Source of the DNA: an uncultured Oscillospiraceae bacterium
Lineage (GTDB): Bacteria > Bacillota > Clostridia > Oscillospirales > Acutalibacteraceae
Assembly: GCA_958448165.1 (NCBI GenBank)
Contig: CAUDCW010000007.1
Coordinates: 1-64,000 of the forward strand
Reading direction: 5' to 3'
DNA: 64,000 nucleotides
The notes beneath the pieces are model-generated. The model saw only the letters and a list, made by a program, of their open reading frames with translations. It was not told where the DNA came from and ran no database searches. Position numbers and translations under genes: made by a program. Positions 1-8,396 of this stretch are shown here, piece after piece; the stretch's first letter is position 1, and each line of letters opens with the position of its first letter.

Positions 1-31
1 TGGCAGTACTAATAGGTCGAGGGCTTGACCA
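1..31 (+). rRNA. 23S rRNA, 3' end (partial)
   Basis: The first bases match the conserved 3' terminus of Firmicutes 23S rRNA (TACTAATAGGTCGAGGGCTT followed by GACC). The rest of the gene lies to the left of the window. No 5S rRNA follows; a terminator stands about 90 bp downstream, so the rRNA transcript seems to end here. Confidence 0.85.
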
Positions 32-117
32 CAGTTCATTGGTCAGCAATTACTTCATGCTTTTCCAAATCTTTATTCAGTTTTCAGGGTGCTTGACACT
101 AACTGAATGTTGTATTT

Positions 118-146
118 TAGCAGAGGATAAAACCTCTGCTTTTTTG
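118..146 (+). terminator. Intrinsic terminator of the rRNA operon
   Basis: The stem AGCAGAGG / CCTCTGCT with a six-base loop is followed by a run of T. It sits between the 23S end and the amylase promoter, so it separates rRNA transcription from the next gene. Confidence 0.85.
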
Positions 147-200
147 TTATATCTTCGAATTTTCCAAACAACTCCAGCCTCTCAAAAGCTGCACTAATAA

Positions 201-229
201 TTGACAAAAATTGCGATAATCGCTATAAT
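201..229 (+). promoter_or_regulatory. Sigma-A promoter of the amylase gene
   Basis: TTGACA (201-206), a 17-bp spacer and TATAAT (224-229) form a perfect consensus promoter. The start of transcription would be near 236, the ribosome site AGGAGG is at 248-253 and the ATG at 261. A TTG codon at 201 that opens the reading frame is the -35 box and not a start codon. Confidence 0.85.
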
Positions 230-260
230 TAATTTATCCAATAAAATAGGAGGACTTGAA

Positions 261-2441
261 ATGAATAGGTTAATCAAAAAGGCTGTCAGTGTGGTTTTGT
301 CGCTTGTGCTTGCGTTTTCGGCGCTTACGGTCAGTGTTGGAGCTGTTACCGCTGAACAGCAGGCTTCGGCTTCTAAAACCTACCTGTACGGCGATGTAAA
401 TCTGGATCAGAAGGTGTCAATCGGAGACGCCATTGTGGTTCAGAAGAATGTTCTGAAAGCAGTTACTTTTAGCGAGCTGGAAACAAAAATTGCCGATGTT
501 GATTTGTCGGGCGAGATTACCATGCGCGACGCTATTCTGGTGCAGAAGTATTCCATAAAGCTTTTAAGTGAATTTTCTGCAGGAATTTCGTTTGTTGTTC
601 AGGATGACACTGACTGGCGTACATCTACAATAACATATGAAATATTTGTGCGCAGCTTCTGCGACAGTGACGGTGACGGAATAGGCGACTTCAGAGGAGT
701 TGCGTCAAAGGCGTCTTATTTGAAAGAGCTTAATGTCGGCTGTGTTTGGCTTATGCCGATTAACGAATCGCCGTCATATCACGGCTACGATGTAATGGAC
801 TATTGCTCGACAAATGAGGACTACGGTACAATAGAAGATTTTTGTTATATGCTCGATGTTCTTCATCAAAACGGCATCAAGGTGCTTATCGACTTCGTTG
901 CTAACCACACCTCATCACAGCATCGGTGGTTTACTGAGGCACTCAGCAATCCTGACGGTCCTTACGGTGAATTTTATGAAATTTCCGATACTCAGGGTTC
1001 AGGCTCGGGCTGGGTATATAATAGCCAGTACAAGAAATATTACAGAGCATATTTTGCCGCTACTATGCCTGACCTGAATTACAAAAATAAAGCTGTCTGG
1101 ACTGAAATGGAAAATGCAGCAGGCTATTGGCTCGATTTAGGCGTTGACGGCTTCAGACTTGACGCTTCAATGCATATTGACACAGACGCATCTGTTACTC
1201 ATGCATGGTGGCAGGATTTTGAAAGCTATGTAAAGGCGAAAAATCCTGATGCCTTTGTTGTCGGCGAAAACTGGGTTAACAGCGTTGACACGGTTGCGTC
1301 TTTCTTTGCGGATATGGATTCGTCCTTTGACTTCCCGCTTCAAAGCCAGCTTATGGGTCTTGCAAGCGGCAATCAGATGGACATTGTAGGCTTCGTAAAC
1401 ACATCTCTTAATAAGTATGCAAAAAGTGCTGCAACAACTCCTGACATTGCAAAGACAAGCGTAATGACTACCTTCCTCAATAACCACGACCAGACAAGAA
1501 CAGTTTCAACTCTTGGCTCAGTTGAGAAGGCTAAGCTTGCTGCGGCAATTCAGTTTACTCTGCCGGGTATGCCGTTTATCTACTACGGTGAAGAGCTCGG
1601 ACAGAAGAGTGACGGCAATGACCCGAACAGACGCGAGCCTATGGACTGGTACGCTTCTGCTACAGGGGATGGAATGTGTAAGGTTGATTCCTCGTTCTGG
1701 GGTGCTTCTCAAAGATTCACCGTTGCAAACGACGGTATCTCATTGGAGGAAGAAACCGGTGACAGCGACAGCATTTATAATTACTACAAAAAGCTCACAA
1801 AGCTCAGAAAAGATTACCCGATTTTCTTCAGCGGTGATTATACAACAGTCAGCTCAAAGAGCCTGAACTGCTACACAGTTACGGACGAAGGCTCGTCATA
1901 CGGTATGTTCGTTGCTCATAATGTCACAGGCGGCGAGATTTCGCAGACTGCTTTGTCCGACTTTACGGACTTGCTCAGCGGCAAGAGCTACAAGGCAGGA
2001 GATACAATCACACTTGCTCCGTATTCAACGATTGTTTCAAAATATGACGGCAAGGATAAGACCTTTTCGCTGTTTGAGGCTGTTACGTCAAAGACCTACA
2101 GCATTACATTTAATGTTACATTGCCTGATAATACACCGACAAATGATATTGTGTATATTGCAGGTCAGTTCTCTGACGCTGCTTGGGATCCTGCAAATGC
2201 TGATTATGCTTTGACAAGAACCTCTGCTACAACAGCAACTATTACTAAGGAGGTATCAGGCTGCGCAGGTGATTCGTTTGAATTCAAGTTTACACGAGGA
2301 AAATGGGATAACTGTGAAGTCGCCAAAGACGGCAGCAGCAACATAAGCGGCACCGGCAATCAGAACCATGTTTATACGCTGACCTCCGATACTGCACCTG
2401 TTGTTGAAGTAACTGTTGCAAGATGGAGAGATTTGGGATAA
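261..2441 (+). CDS. Secreted dockerin-bearing GH13 alpha-amylase
   Basis: Predicted extracellular endo-acting starch hydrolase of 726 aa. Residues 1-30 form a Sec signal peptide. Residues 44-101 hold two dockerin calcium-loop repeats (GDVNLDQKVSIGDAIVVQK and ADVDLSGEITMRDAILVQK), the type that docks to cohesins. Residues about 120-545 are the GH13 barrel with the catalytic triad Asp301 (GFRLDAS), Glu336 (VGENW) and Asp410 (NNHDQTR). Residues 611-726 form a beta-rich C-terminal domain with a FTRGKWD motif resembling CBM20-type starch-binding modules. The start at 261 is fixed by AGGAGG eight bases upstream. A dockerin placed N-terminal to the catalytic domain is less common than a C-terminal one. 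Substrate is inferred from family; pullulan or maltodextrin activity is possible. Confidence 0.9.
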   Translation: MNRLIKKAVSVVLSLVLAFSALTVSVGAVTAEQQASASKTYLYGDVNLDQKVSIGDAIVVQKNVLKAVTFSELETKIADVDLSGEITMRDAILVQKYSIKLLSEFSAGISFVVQDDTDWRTSTITYEIFVRSFCDSDGDGIGDFRGVASKASYLKELNVGCVWLMPINESPSYHGYDVMDYCSTNEDYGTIEDFCYMLDVLHQNGIKVLIDFVANHTSSQHRWFTEALSNPDGPYGEFYEISDTQGSGSGWVYNSQYKKYYRAYFAATMPDLNYKNKAVWTEMENAAGYWLDLGVDGFRLDASMHIDTDASVTHAWWQDFESYVKAKNPDAFVVGENWVNSVDTVASFFADMDSSFDFPLQSQLMGLASGNQMDIVGFVNTSLNKYAKSAATTPDIAKTSVMTTFLNNHDQTRTVSTLGSVEKAKLAAAIQFTLPGMPFIYYGEELGQKSDGNDPNRREPMDWYASATGDGMCKVDSSFWGASQRFTVANDGISLEEETGDSDSIYNYYKKLTKLRKDYPIFFSGDYTTVSSKSLNCYTVTDEGSSYGMFVAHNVTGGEISQTALSDFTDLLSGKSYKAGDTITLAPYSTIVSKYDGKDKTFSLFEAVTSKTYSITFNVTLPDNTPTNDIVYIAGQFSDAAWDPANADYALTRTSATTATITKEVSGCAGDSFEFKFTRGKWDNCEVAKDGSSNISGTGNQNHVYTLTSDTAPVVEVTVARWRDLG

Positions 2442-2511
2442 GCGGTTTAGACTGTATACTATACCTTCGGATTGCAGAATCATGGATATACGGATAACAT
2501 AATAATTGGTA

Positions 2512-2546
2512 AAGGCGCAAGGCTCATAAGGGTTTGCGCCTTTTTG
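2512..2546 (+). terminator. Terminator after the amylase gene
   Basis: Stem GGCGCAA / TTGCGCC around a 13-base loop, followed by five T. It ends the amylase transcript, so the ROK kinase downstream has its own promoter; TATAAT at 2657-2662 is the likely -10 box, with no clear -35. Confidence 0.75.
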
Positions 2547-2729
2547 CTTTCGTATAATAATGTCACAGCGTACAAATTGGAGGAATAAAAACTGTAAAAA
2601 CTACACAAAATTACAAATTTTTATTTTATTTCCTTTATTATGTTTAGTGCATATGCTATAATTTACTTGTATTTTACTACGAAAAAACTGCATATAATTT
2701 AAATACAGTGTGAAGAAAGGAATGTTACT

Positions 2730-3692
2730 ATGTATCATTTGGGAATTGATCTTGGCGGCACCAATATTGTCGCCGGAATTGTAAACGACAAGTGTGAAAT
2801 TGTTGCCAAGGTGAGCTGCAAAACTGCCGTGCCAAGACCAGAGGACGAAATTTGTGATTCTATGGCGGCGCTGTGCAAGGATGTTGTGAAAAAAGCCGGA
2901 CTTAAAATGGCTGATATCAAGGAAATTGGCATCGGCGTGCCGGGCGCTATCAATCCTGCGACAGGCGTGGTTGAGTATTCGGCTAACCTGTTTTTCCATA
3001 ACTGGAATCTCGGCGATATGATGAATGAAAGACTTAATAAGAAAATCCTTATAGAGAATGACGCTAATGCCGCCGCTTACGGCGAGTTCCTCGCAGGCTC
3101 GGCTAAGGGCGCTACAAATTCAATCACGATTACACTTGGTACAGGCGTTGGCGCAGGTATCATCATTGACGGAAAAATCTACAGCGGCTCGAACTATGCC
3201 GGCGCTGAAATGGGTCATATGGTAATTGTTATGGACGGCAGAGAGTGCAACTGCGGCAGAAAAGGCTGCTGGGAAACATATGCCTCCGCAACAGGTCTTA
3301 TCAATATGACAAAAGAGGCTATTCTCGGCGAGAGAGCCGACTCCTCATATATGCTCAAGGCGGTTGACGGCGATATTTCAAAGGTGAGTGGCATTACAGC
3401 GTTTGACGCAATGCGCAACGGCGACGCTACAGGCGCGGCAGTTGTTGAAAAGTATATCAAATATCTTGGCTGCGGCATTGTAAATGCAATTAATATTTTC
3501 CAGCCGGATATTTTAAGTATAGGCGGCGGCATAAGCCGCGAGGGTGAAACTCTGCTTGCGCCGCTCAGAGCCTATGTTGAGAAAGAAAGATACACAAAGC
3601 ACAATGACAAGCAGACAGTAATCTGCGCCGCTACACTCGGCAACGACGCCGGTATTATCGGTGCGGCTATGCTTAAGCCTGTTAAAAAATAA
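2730..3692 (+). CDS. glcK: ROK-family glucokinase
   Basis: Cytoplasmic sugar kinase of 320 aa, probably phosphorylating glucose to glucose 6-phosphate with ATP. The phosphate-binding motif DLGGTN is at residues 7-12. The catalytic Asp is Asp111 (ENDANAAA). His163 (GAEMGH) with Cys173, Cys175 and Cys180 (CNCGRKGC) form the ROK zinc site. Length is normal for the family. RBS AAAGGA precedes the ATG. It stands between an extracellular amylase and an SPFH protein; the starch context supports glucose as substrate, but ROK kinases for N-acetylglucosamine or allose cannot be separated by eye. Confidence 0.88.
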   Translation: MYHLGIDLGGTNIVAGIVNDKCEIVAKVSCKTAVPRPEDEICDSMAALCKDVVKKAGLKMADIKEIGIGVPGAINPATGVVEYSANLFFHNWNLGDMMNERLNKKILIENDANAAAYGEFLAGSAKGATNSITITLGTGVGAGIIIDGKIYSGSNYAGAEMGHMVIVMDGRECNCGRKGCWETYASATGLINMTKEAILGERADSSYMLKAVDGDISKVSGITAFDAMRNGDATGAAVVEKYIKYLGCGIVNAINIFQPDILSIGGGISREGETLLAPLRAYVEKERYTKHNDKQTVICAATLGNDAGIIGAAMLKPVKK

Positions 3693-3709
3693 AAAGGGGA
3701 AGATGAAAA

Positions 3710-5011
3710 ATGGGATTAATTAAAATTCTTACGGGAGCTGTCGGAGGTGCAATCAAGGAACAAACCCTTGAAGCCTTTCAGCCTGCTCCGATGAGCGACA
3801 CAACTGTCTTTGCACCGGCTGTTCCTCCTCACTCAAACAACAACCAGTACAGGAGCACTGAGGGCATCATCAGTAACGGCTCTATTATTCAGGTTTACGA
3901 CAATCAGATGATGATTCTTGTTGACGGCGGCCGTGTTGTTGACTACACCGCTGAGCCCGGTTACTTTAAGGTTGAAAACTCCTCTGCACCGTCTATGTTT
4001 AACGGTCAGTTCAAGGATTCCTTGAAGGATGTCTGGACAAGAATCAAATTCGGCGGCTCTACTCCGCAGACTCAGAGAGCCTATTACATAAACCTGCAGG
4101 AGATTAAGGGCCTTAAATTCGGATCTCCAAACCCTGTAAACTATTTCGACAGCTTCTATAACGCTGAGCTTCGCTTGAGAATTCACGGCTTTTACTCAAT
4201 TATAATCAGAAATCCGCTTCTCTTCTATGAAAATGTTGTTCCGAAGGAATACGTAACACAGAATAAGAGGCTCGATTACTCCGAGATAGCCTCTCAGTAC
4301 ACAGGCGAATTTATGACTGCGTTCAGTACGGCTATCGGTCAGATGTCAGCCGCAGGCGAGAGTATCCGCTTCATAACCTCAAAGGGAGAACAGCTCAGCA
4401 AATATATGCAGACTGCTCTTGACGAAACCTGGCTTCAGCACAGAGGTATGGAGATATTCATGGTTGCTCCGGCTGCCCCGGTATATGACGAAAAATCGCA
4501 GGAGCTTATCGACAAGAGAAACGATATTGCTATGCAGGCTTCTGCTGTTTCAGACCCGAATGCTCAGGCGGCTTTCATTGCAGCTTCAGCAGGTCAGGCT
4601 ATGGTGAATGCCGGTCAGAACGATGGCGGCAGTCTTGCCGGCTTTATGGGCCTCGGTATGGCTATGAATCAGGGCGCAAATATCCTCGGCGGCTATCAAC
4701 AGCAGCAGATGGCGGCACAGCAGGCAGCAGCACAGCAGCAAGCAGCGCAACAGCAGCAGGCGACTCAGACTGCGGCAGGCGGCTGGAAGTGCGAGTGCGG
4801 CGCAGAAAACACGGGCAAATTCTGCCAGAACTGCGGCAAGCCGAAGCCTGCTCCGGCCGGTGCATGGAAGTGCGAGTGCGGTGCGGAAAACAGCGGCAAA
4901 TTCTGTCAGAACTGCGGCAAGCCAAGGCCGAGCGACGGTAAGTGGCAATGCGAGTGCGGTGCAGAGAACAGCGGCAAGTTCTGCCAGAACTGCGGCAAGC
5001 CAAGACCGTAA
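3710..5011 (+). CDS. SPFH-domain protein (YdjI-like) with three zinc ribbons
   Basis: A 433-aa protein of the SPFH / virion-core-like family related to Bacillus YdjI, which associates with membranes and PspA-type stress proteins. The SPFH core covers roughly residues 40-300. A Gln/Ala-rich linker (about 329-352) leads to three tandem four-cysteine ribbons at about 358-379, 385-407 and 410-433, each of the form CxC(11-12)CxxC; the core of ribbons two and three is identical (CECGAENSGKFCQNCGKPRP). No signal peptide or clear transmembrane helix. It starts 17 bp after the kinase stop with AAAGGGGA as RBS, so co-transcription is likely. The usual members have one or two ribbons; the triplication looks recent. 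Exact role unknown. Confidence 0.8.
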   Translation: MGLIKILTGAVGGAIKEQTLEAFQPAPMSDTTVFAPAVPPHSNNNQYRSTEGIISNGSIIQVYDNQMMILVDGGRVVDYTAEPGYFKVENSSAPSMFNGQFKDSLKDVWTRIKFGGSTPQTQRAYYINLQEIKGLKFGSPNPVNYFDSFYNAELRLRIHGFYSIIIRNPLLFYENVVPKEYVTQNKRLDYSEIASQYTGEFMTAFSTAIGQMSAAGESIRFITSKGEQLSKYMQTALDETWLQHRGMEIFMVAPAAPVYDEKSQELIDKRNDIAMQASAVSDPNAQAAFIAASAGQAMVNAGQNDGGSLAGFMGLGMAMNQGANILGGYQQQQMAAQQAAAQQQAAQQQQATQTAAGGWKCECGAENTGKFCQNCGKPKPAPAGAWKCECGAENSGKFCQNCGKPRPSDGKWQCECGAENSGKFCQNCGKPRP

Positions 5012-5012
5012 A

Positions 5013-5250
5013 ATCGAGTTTTGAGCTTTGAGTTTTGAGTTAATTCAGAATTCAGAATTGTGGTTTGTTGCCTGCGGCTCTTTTAATCAAGAAATGCTCG
5101 TTACAAGGCAGTGAGTTCGTGGGGAACGGTCTTGACCGTTCCGGTTCGCTCTGCTGAATGTTGTATACACTTCGCAGTGATGAGCATTGAGATGTTAATG
5201 AAAAGCTTAAACACAACAACTCAAAACTATCGACTCAAAACTCTGAGCTA
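5013..5250. repeat. Composite intergenic repeat (half palindrome element inside inverted tracts)
   Basis: This gene-free stretch opens with tandem TTTTGAG tracts and closes with CAAAACT tracts, so its ends are inverted relative to each other. Inside lies the perfect palindrome GGAACGGTCTTGACCGTTCC (5123-5142), followed by a segment (gctgaatgttgtatac) shared with the elements at 6776 and 37744. It represents the left half of that palindrome element. Confidence 0.6.
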
Positions 5251-5305
5251 AATTACCGTTTGGCTTAATAAAGAATATTACTATATAAATCAAAGCAAAT
5301 AATTA

Positions 5306-5337
5306 AGGGGCGTACAAACGAGTACGCCCCTGTTTTT
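5306..5337. terminator. Hairpin terminator between convergent genes
   Basis: Stem AGGGGCGTAC / GTACGCCCCT followed by GTTTTTC on the plus strand and TTAATTATTT on the minus strand. It can serve the SPFH gene and the convergent MATE gene. Confidence 0.75.
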
Positions 5338-5344
5338 CTTATGC

Positions 5345-6682
5345 TCACGCTTCAAGGCTTTGCATCCAGTTCTTTCGCCTTAACACAATAATTGATATTC
5401 CGAAGCGGATACATTCCTCAAGCGAGAGGATAAAATATACATACGGAATCGAGAGATTAAATACAAACGCCGCAAGCAGTCCCAGCGGAACGCCGAAGCA
5501 CCAAGTGCCGATTATGTCTATCATCATAACATATTTTGTCTTGCCACCGCTTCGTATTATGCCGCCGCTGACTATCATATTCAAAACCTTGAACGGTGCG
5601 ATTATCGCATAGGCAAGGAGAATTTGTCGGGTAAGAAGCTTTACCGTGTCCTCAACCTGATAAAGCTCCACATACAACGCAGAGGTAAGAGCAATCAGAA
5701 CAGACAGAACAGCCGAGCCGATAAAGCCGTAGAGTATCAGCCTTTTTGAAGCGGAATATGCCGAGTCAAAATTTTTCTCGCCGAGCCGCTTGCCTATGAT
5801 TACTCCTGCGGCTTGCGACAGACCGCACAGTGCGCCTATCATAAGACCCTGAATCGGGTTTATCAGCGTCATAGCCGCACAAGCATGCGTGCCGAGATGA
5901 CCGTAAATAACCGAGTAAACATTTTCGCCGAGGCTCCACAGAAATTCGCAGACCAGTACAGGCATAAGCATAACGGCGTATTGTCTGAGATTGAACGGAG
6001 TGCGTTCGTGATTATCGCCTTTTTTAAGTCTGTCCTTGTATTTTATCATCATCAACAGCATAATCAGAACATTAACAGCCTGTGAAAGCACGGTAGCAAT
6101 CGCCGCACCCTGTGCACCCATCGGAGCAAAGCCGAGCTTGCCGAAGATAAGTATGTAGTTTAAGCCTGTGTTTATAATGGCTGCGGCAATTCCTGCGTAG
6201 AGCGGCAGAGAGGCCTTTTCTATACAGCGGTAGAAGGCTGAGAGGAGAGTTGCACCTGCAATCGGAATAAATGTGCCTGAAATGACGGACAAATAGTCGG
6301 CGGCGGCAGTAACTGTGGCGGCGTCCTGCGTGTAAAGCCCCATTATCTGATGGGGCAGAGCAAGGCACAGTGCCGTGAATATTCCTGCAAAGCCTAAGGC
6401 AATCGCAAGATTCAGGTAAAAGCTCCTGCTGACCTCACGCTTGTTTTTCTGCCCCAGATATTGCGCTATCATTATTCCTGCAACTGCGCCGATAGCCGAA
6501 ACGAGCACAGAGAAAACAGACGAGAACTTTCCCGCCAAGCCAACGCCGGCAACGCTCACACTGCCGAGCTGACCAATCATTATCTGATCAACAATGCTGA
6601 ACGAAGCCTGAAGCATTGATTGCAACGCAACAGGCACGGCAAGAGCGCAGACTGTTTTAAAAAAGCATTTTTCTTTTGTCAT
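5345..6682 (-). CDS. MATE-family multidrug efflux transporter
   Basis: Integral membrane antiporter of 445 aa with about twelve hydrophobic helices arranged as two six-helix halves, the standard MATE layout. The N-terminal half carries motifs such as QSMLQASFSIVDQIMIGQLG typical of the family, and length is normal. It would export drugs or metabolites using a sodium or proton gradient. GGGAGG lies eight bases before the ATG. It is a single-gene unit; a LacI-type regulator lies 467 bp upstream on the same strand, separated by repeats, so regulation by that protein is only a guess. The true substrate cannot be read from sequence. Confidence 0.9.
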   Translation of the reverse strand: MTKEKCFFKTVCALAVPVALQSMLQASFSIVDQIMIGQLGSVSVAGVGLAGKFSSVFSVLVSAIGAVAGIMIAQYLGQKNKREVSRSFYLNLAIALGFAGIFTALCLALPHQIMGLYTQDAATVTAAADYLSVISGTFIPIAGATLLSAFYRCIEKASLPLYAGIAAAIINTGLNYILIFGKLGFAPMGAQGAAIATVLSQAVNVLIMLLMMIKYKDRLKKGDNHERTPFNLRQYAVMLMPVLVCEFLWSLGENVYSVIYGHLGTHACAAMTLINPIQGLMIGALCGLSQAAGVIIGKRLGEKNFDSAYSASKRLILYGFIGSAVLSVLIALTSALYVELYQVEDTVKLLTRQILLAYAIIAPFKVLNMIVSGGIIRSGGKTKYVMMIDIIGTWCFGVPLGLLAAFVFNLSIPYVYFILSLEECIRFGISIIVLRRKNWMQSLEA

Positions 6683-6775
6683 ACTTCAACCTCCCGTGGT
6701 GCGGAGCGTTGCTCCGCAATGATATAAATCCCTTTGGGGGGCAATGTCATCAACTTAAGCACGAAAACCTGAAAC

Positions 6776-6905
6776 GAGGTCGTAGGGAACACTCATGAGT
6801 GTTCCGGTACGAGCCGATGAATGTTATACGCTATGCTAATTTTGTGGAACACAGCAGTAACTGCATATATCCCGGAACGGTCATGACCGTTCCCTACGAA
6901 CATTC
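6776..6905. repeat. Full palindrome-pair repeat element
   Basis: Within the 467-bp gap 6683-7149, which holds no gene, two perfect 20-bp palindromes flank a core of about 70 bp: GGAACACTCATGAGTGTTCC (6786-6805) and GGAACGGTCATGACCGTTCC (6874-6893). The outer borders read GTAGGGAAC and GTTCCCTAC and are mutually inverted. Related elements occur at 5013, 21756 and 37744. The rest of the gap shows repeated 'aagcttccgtgcttaag' and 'ttaagttgatgacatttcc' pieces. Confidence 0.7.
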
Positions 6906-7149
6906 TCGGAACACAAACTCTTAAGTTGATGACATTTCCCCTGTTAAGGGAAGCCTGAACTCGCTCCAAGCTTCCGTGCTTAAGTTTACGACATTTCCGT
7001 ACTATGGAGATACATCTCAACTCCAAACTCCAAACTCACATCTCTTTGCTTTTATTATATATCCACGATACGATGTTTTCAAAGGTTAAACGCATAACCC
7101 AACACAAAAATTAAACGCCGTATTTGTGAAAAATCACAATACAGCGTTA

Positions 7150-8163
7150 TCATCGCTCATTAATATGTTTTGTGCTTTTGCGCTCAATCAGTGTTACCGG
7201 CAGCATAATTGTTGTTTCTGCTTCTTTTCTCTCTTTCAGTTCACGCAGCTTTTCAACGGCAATTTTTGCACGCAGTGACATATCCTGTTTTACAGAAGTG
7301 AGAGTCGGCGAAACAAGAGTGCACACAGGCGTATCGTCAAACCCTGCAACGGAAATTTCGTCGGGAACAGATATTCCGTTTTCCTGCAGAAAATGCATAA
7401 ATTCTATTGCGTAAAAATCCGACACCGCAAAAACCGCCGTGTAATTGCGCAGGCTGTCGAGATTCTTATGATAAAATTCCAGCCTTTCTGACTTTTTCAT
7501 CGGAATGAGCATAAAGTCGCAGTTTTCTTTGCCAAAGCCCTCGCAAAAGCCGTCATACCGTTCTTTATCAACGCATATACAGTTGTCAGAGATACATAAT
7601 GGACGTTTATGACCGAGCTTTTTAAAATGTCTTCCCACCTGAAAGCCGCCGTCATAATTATCAATTGTAATGTTGTAAATTCGCTGTGCATTGTCGCAAT
7701 AGCCGTCGTACACCACAAAGGGAATTCTCATATGATTTCTGAGATACATATAGTCCTCGTCACAGAAGCCGATAAGCACCATACCGTCTAGATTCCACAT
7801 TGAGGCGAATTTAATTATTTCCTCGGGTGAGGTGGTTTTCTTTATCATCATAAACTGTCCGCTTTTTTCAATTTCCTCGGACAGGAAGTTCAGCGAAGTT
7901 GCGATAAAAACATCGTCAAGAGTGTGGGACTCGTATTTTTCGTGGTCGTTGACAATAATGCCGATAATGCGTGAAGAATTCTGCGCCAGTAAAATGCCCG
8001 CCATACTCGGGACATACTGCCGTTTCTCTAAAAGTGCCTGCACACGCCTGACGGTTTCGTCCGAGATTTTCTTTGTCTTTCCGTGCAGAACATTCGACAC
8101 CGTTGCGGTGCTTAGTCCAAGTTCCTCTGCTATATCGCTTATTCTTACTCGCTTTTCGTCCAT
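7150..8163 (-). CDS. LacI/GalR-family transcriptional regulator
   Basis: DNA-binding regulator of 337 aa. The N-terminal helix-turn-helix and hinge (RISDIAEELGLSTATVSNVL, residues 7-26, then the KISDETVRRVQ hinge helix) are canonical. The remainder is a periplasmic-binding-protein-like sugar-sensing domain ending in the usual VAGFDDTPVCTLVSPTLTSV strand region. RBS GAGGTG stands just before the ATG. It is monocistronic; a 158-bp inverted-repeat element begins 13 bp upstream of its start codon, so its promoter must lie in or beyond that element. Effector and targets cannot be inferred from the window; a role in carbohydrate genes is family-based. Confidence 0.9.
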   Translation of the reverse strand: MDEKRVRISDIAEELGLSTATVSNVLHGKTKKISDETVRRVQALLEKRQYVPSMAGILLAQNSSRIIGIIVNDHEKYESHTLDDVFIATSLNFLSEEIEKSGQFMMIKKTTSPEEIIKFASMWNLDGMVLIGFCDEDYMYLRNHMRIPFVVYDGYCDNAQRIYNITIDNYDGGFQVGRHFKKLGHKRPLCISDNCICVDKERYDGFCEGFGKENCDFMLIPMKKSERLEFYHKNLDSLRNYTAVFAVSDFYAIEFMHFLQENGISVPDEISVAGFDDTPVCTLVSPTLTSVKQDMSLRAKIAVEKLRELKERKEAETTIMLPVTLIERKSTKHINER

Positions 8164-8175
8164 TTTACACCTCTA

Positions 8176-8333
8176 ATACTAATTCCTGATAGAAAGTAGA
8201 CTTATATTTGCGAGGATAATTTTTGCAAGACAAGGCGGAGGACGCCGCAAGGCTGACGCCTTGCAAGGACGACAACGCAGTATTGCGGAAATTAGACCGC
8301 AAAGATTGTCTGCTTTTTATTAGGTATTAGTAT
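8176..8333. mobile_element. MITE-like element, 158 bp, with long imperfect inverted ends
   Basis: The left end (atactaattcctgatagaaa, gtagac) and the reverse complement of the right end (atactaatacctaataaaaa, gcagac) match at roughly 30 of 38 positions. The centre contains a GC-rich inverted segment around ggacgccgcaaggctgacgcc. No ORF. It lies between ilvC and the LacI-type gene. Only one copy is visible here, so mobility is inferred from structure alone. Confidence 0.5.
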
Positions 8334-8340
8334 AAGTACA

Positions 8341-8372
8341 GAAACACCTCCGGTTACCCGGAGGTGGTGTTT
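8341..8372 (-). terminator. Terminator of the ilv operon
   Basis: Stem ACCTCCGG / CCGGAGGT with a four-base loop; both strands continue with T-rich bases after the stem. It stands 25 bp beyond the ilvC stop codon. Confidence 0.75.
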
Positions 8373-8396
8373 TGTATATAAGCTTATGTACCTGAA

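Noticed and set aside
201..260. N-terminal extension of the amylase frame starting at TTG 201
   Set aside because: The TTG is the -35 box of a perfect promoter, and AGGAGG plus a signal peptide fix the start at 261.
2601..2999. 132-codon frame antisense to the ROK kinase start
   Set aside because: It runs over the kinase promoter and the DLGGTN coding region; no RBS or family.
6786..6805. 20-bp palindrome as an operator of the LacI-type regulator
   Set aside because: The same kind of palindrome occurs at several unrelated loci as part of a repeat element.
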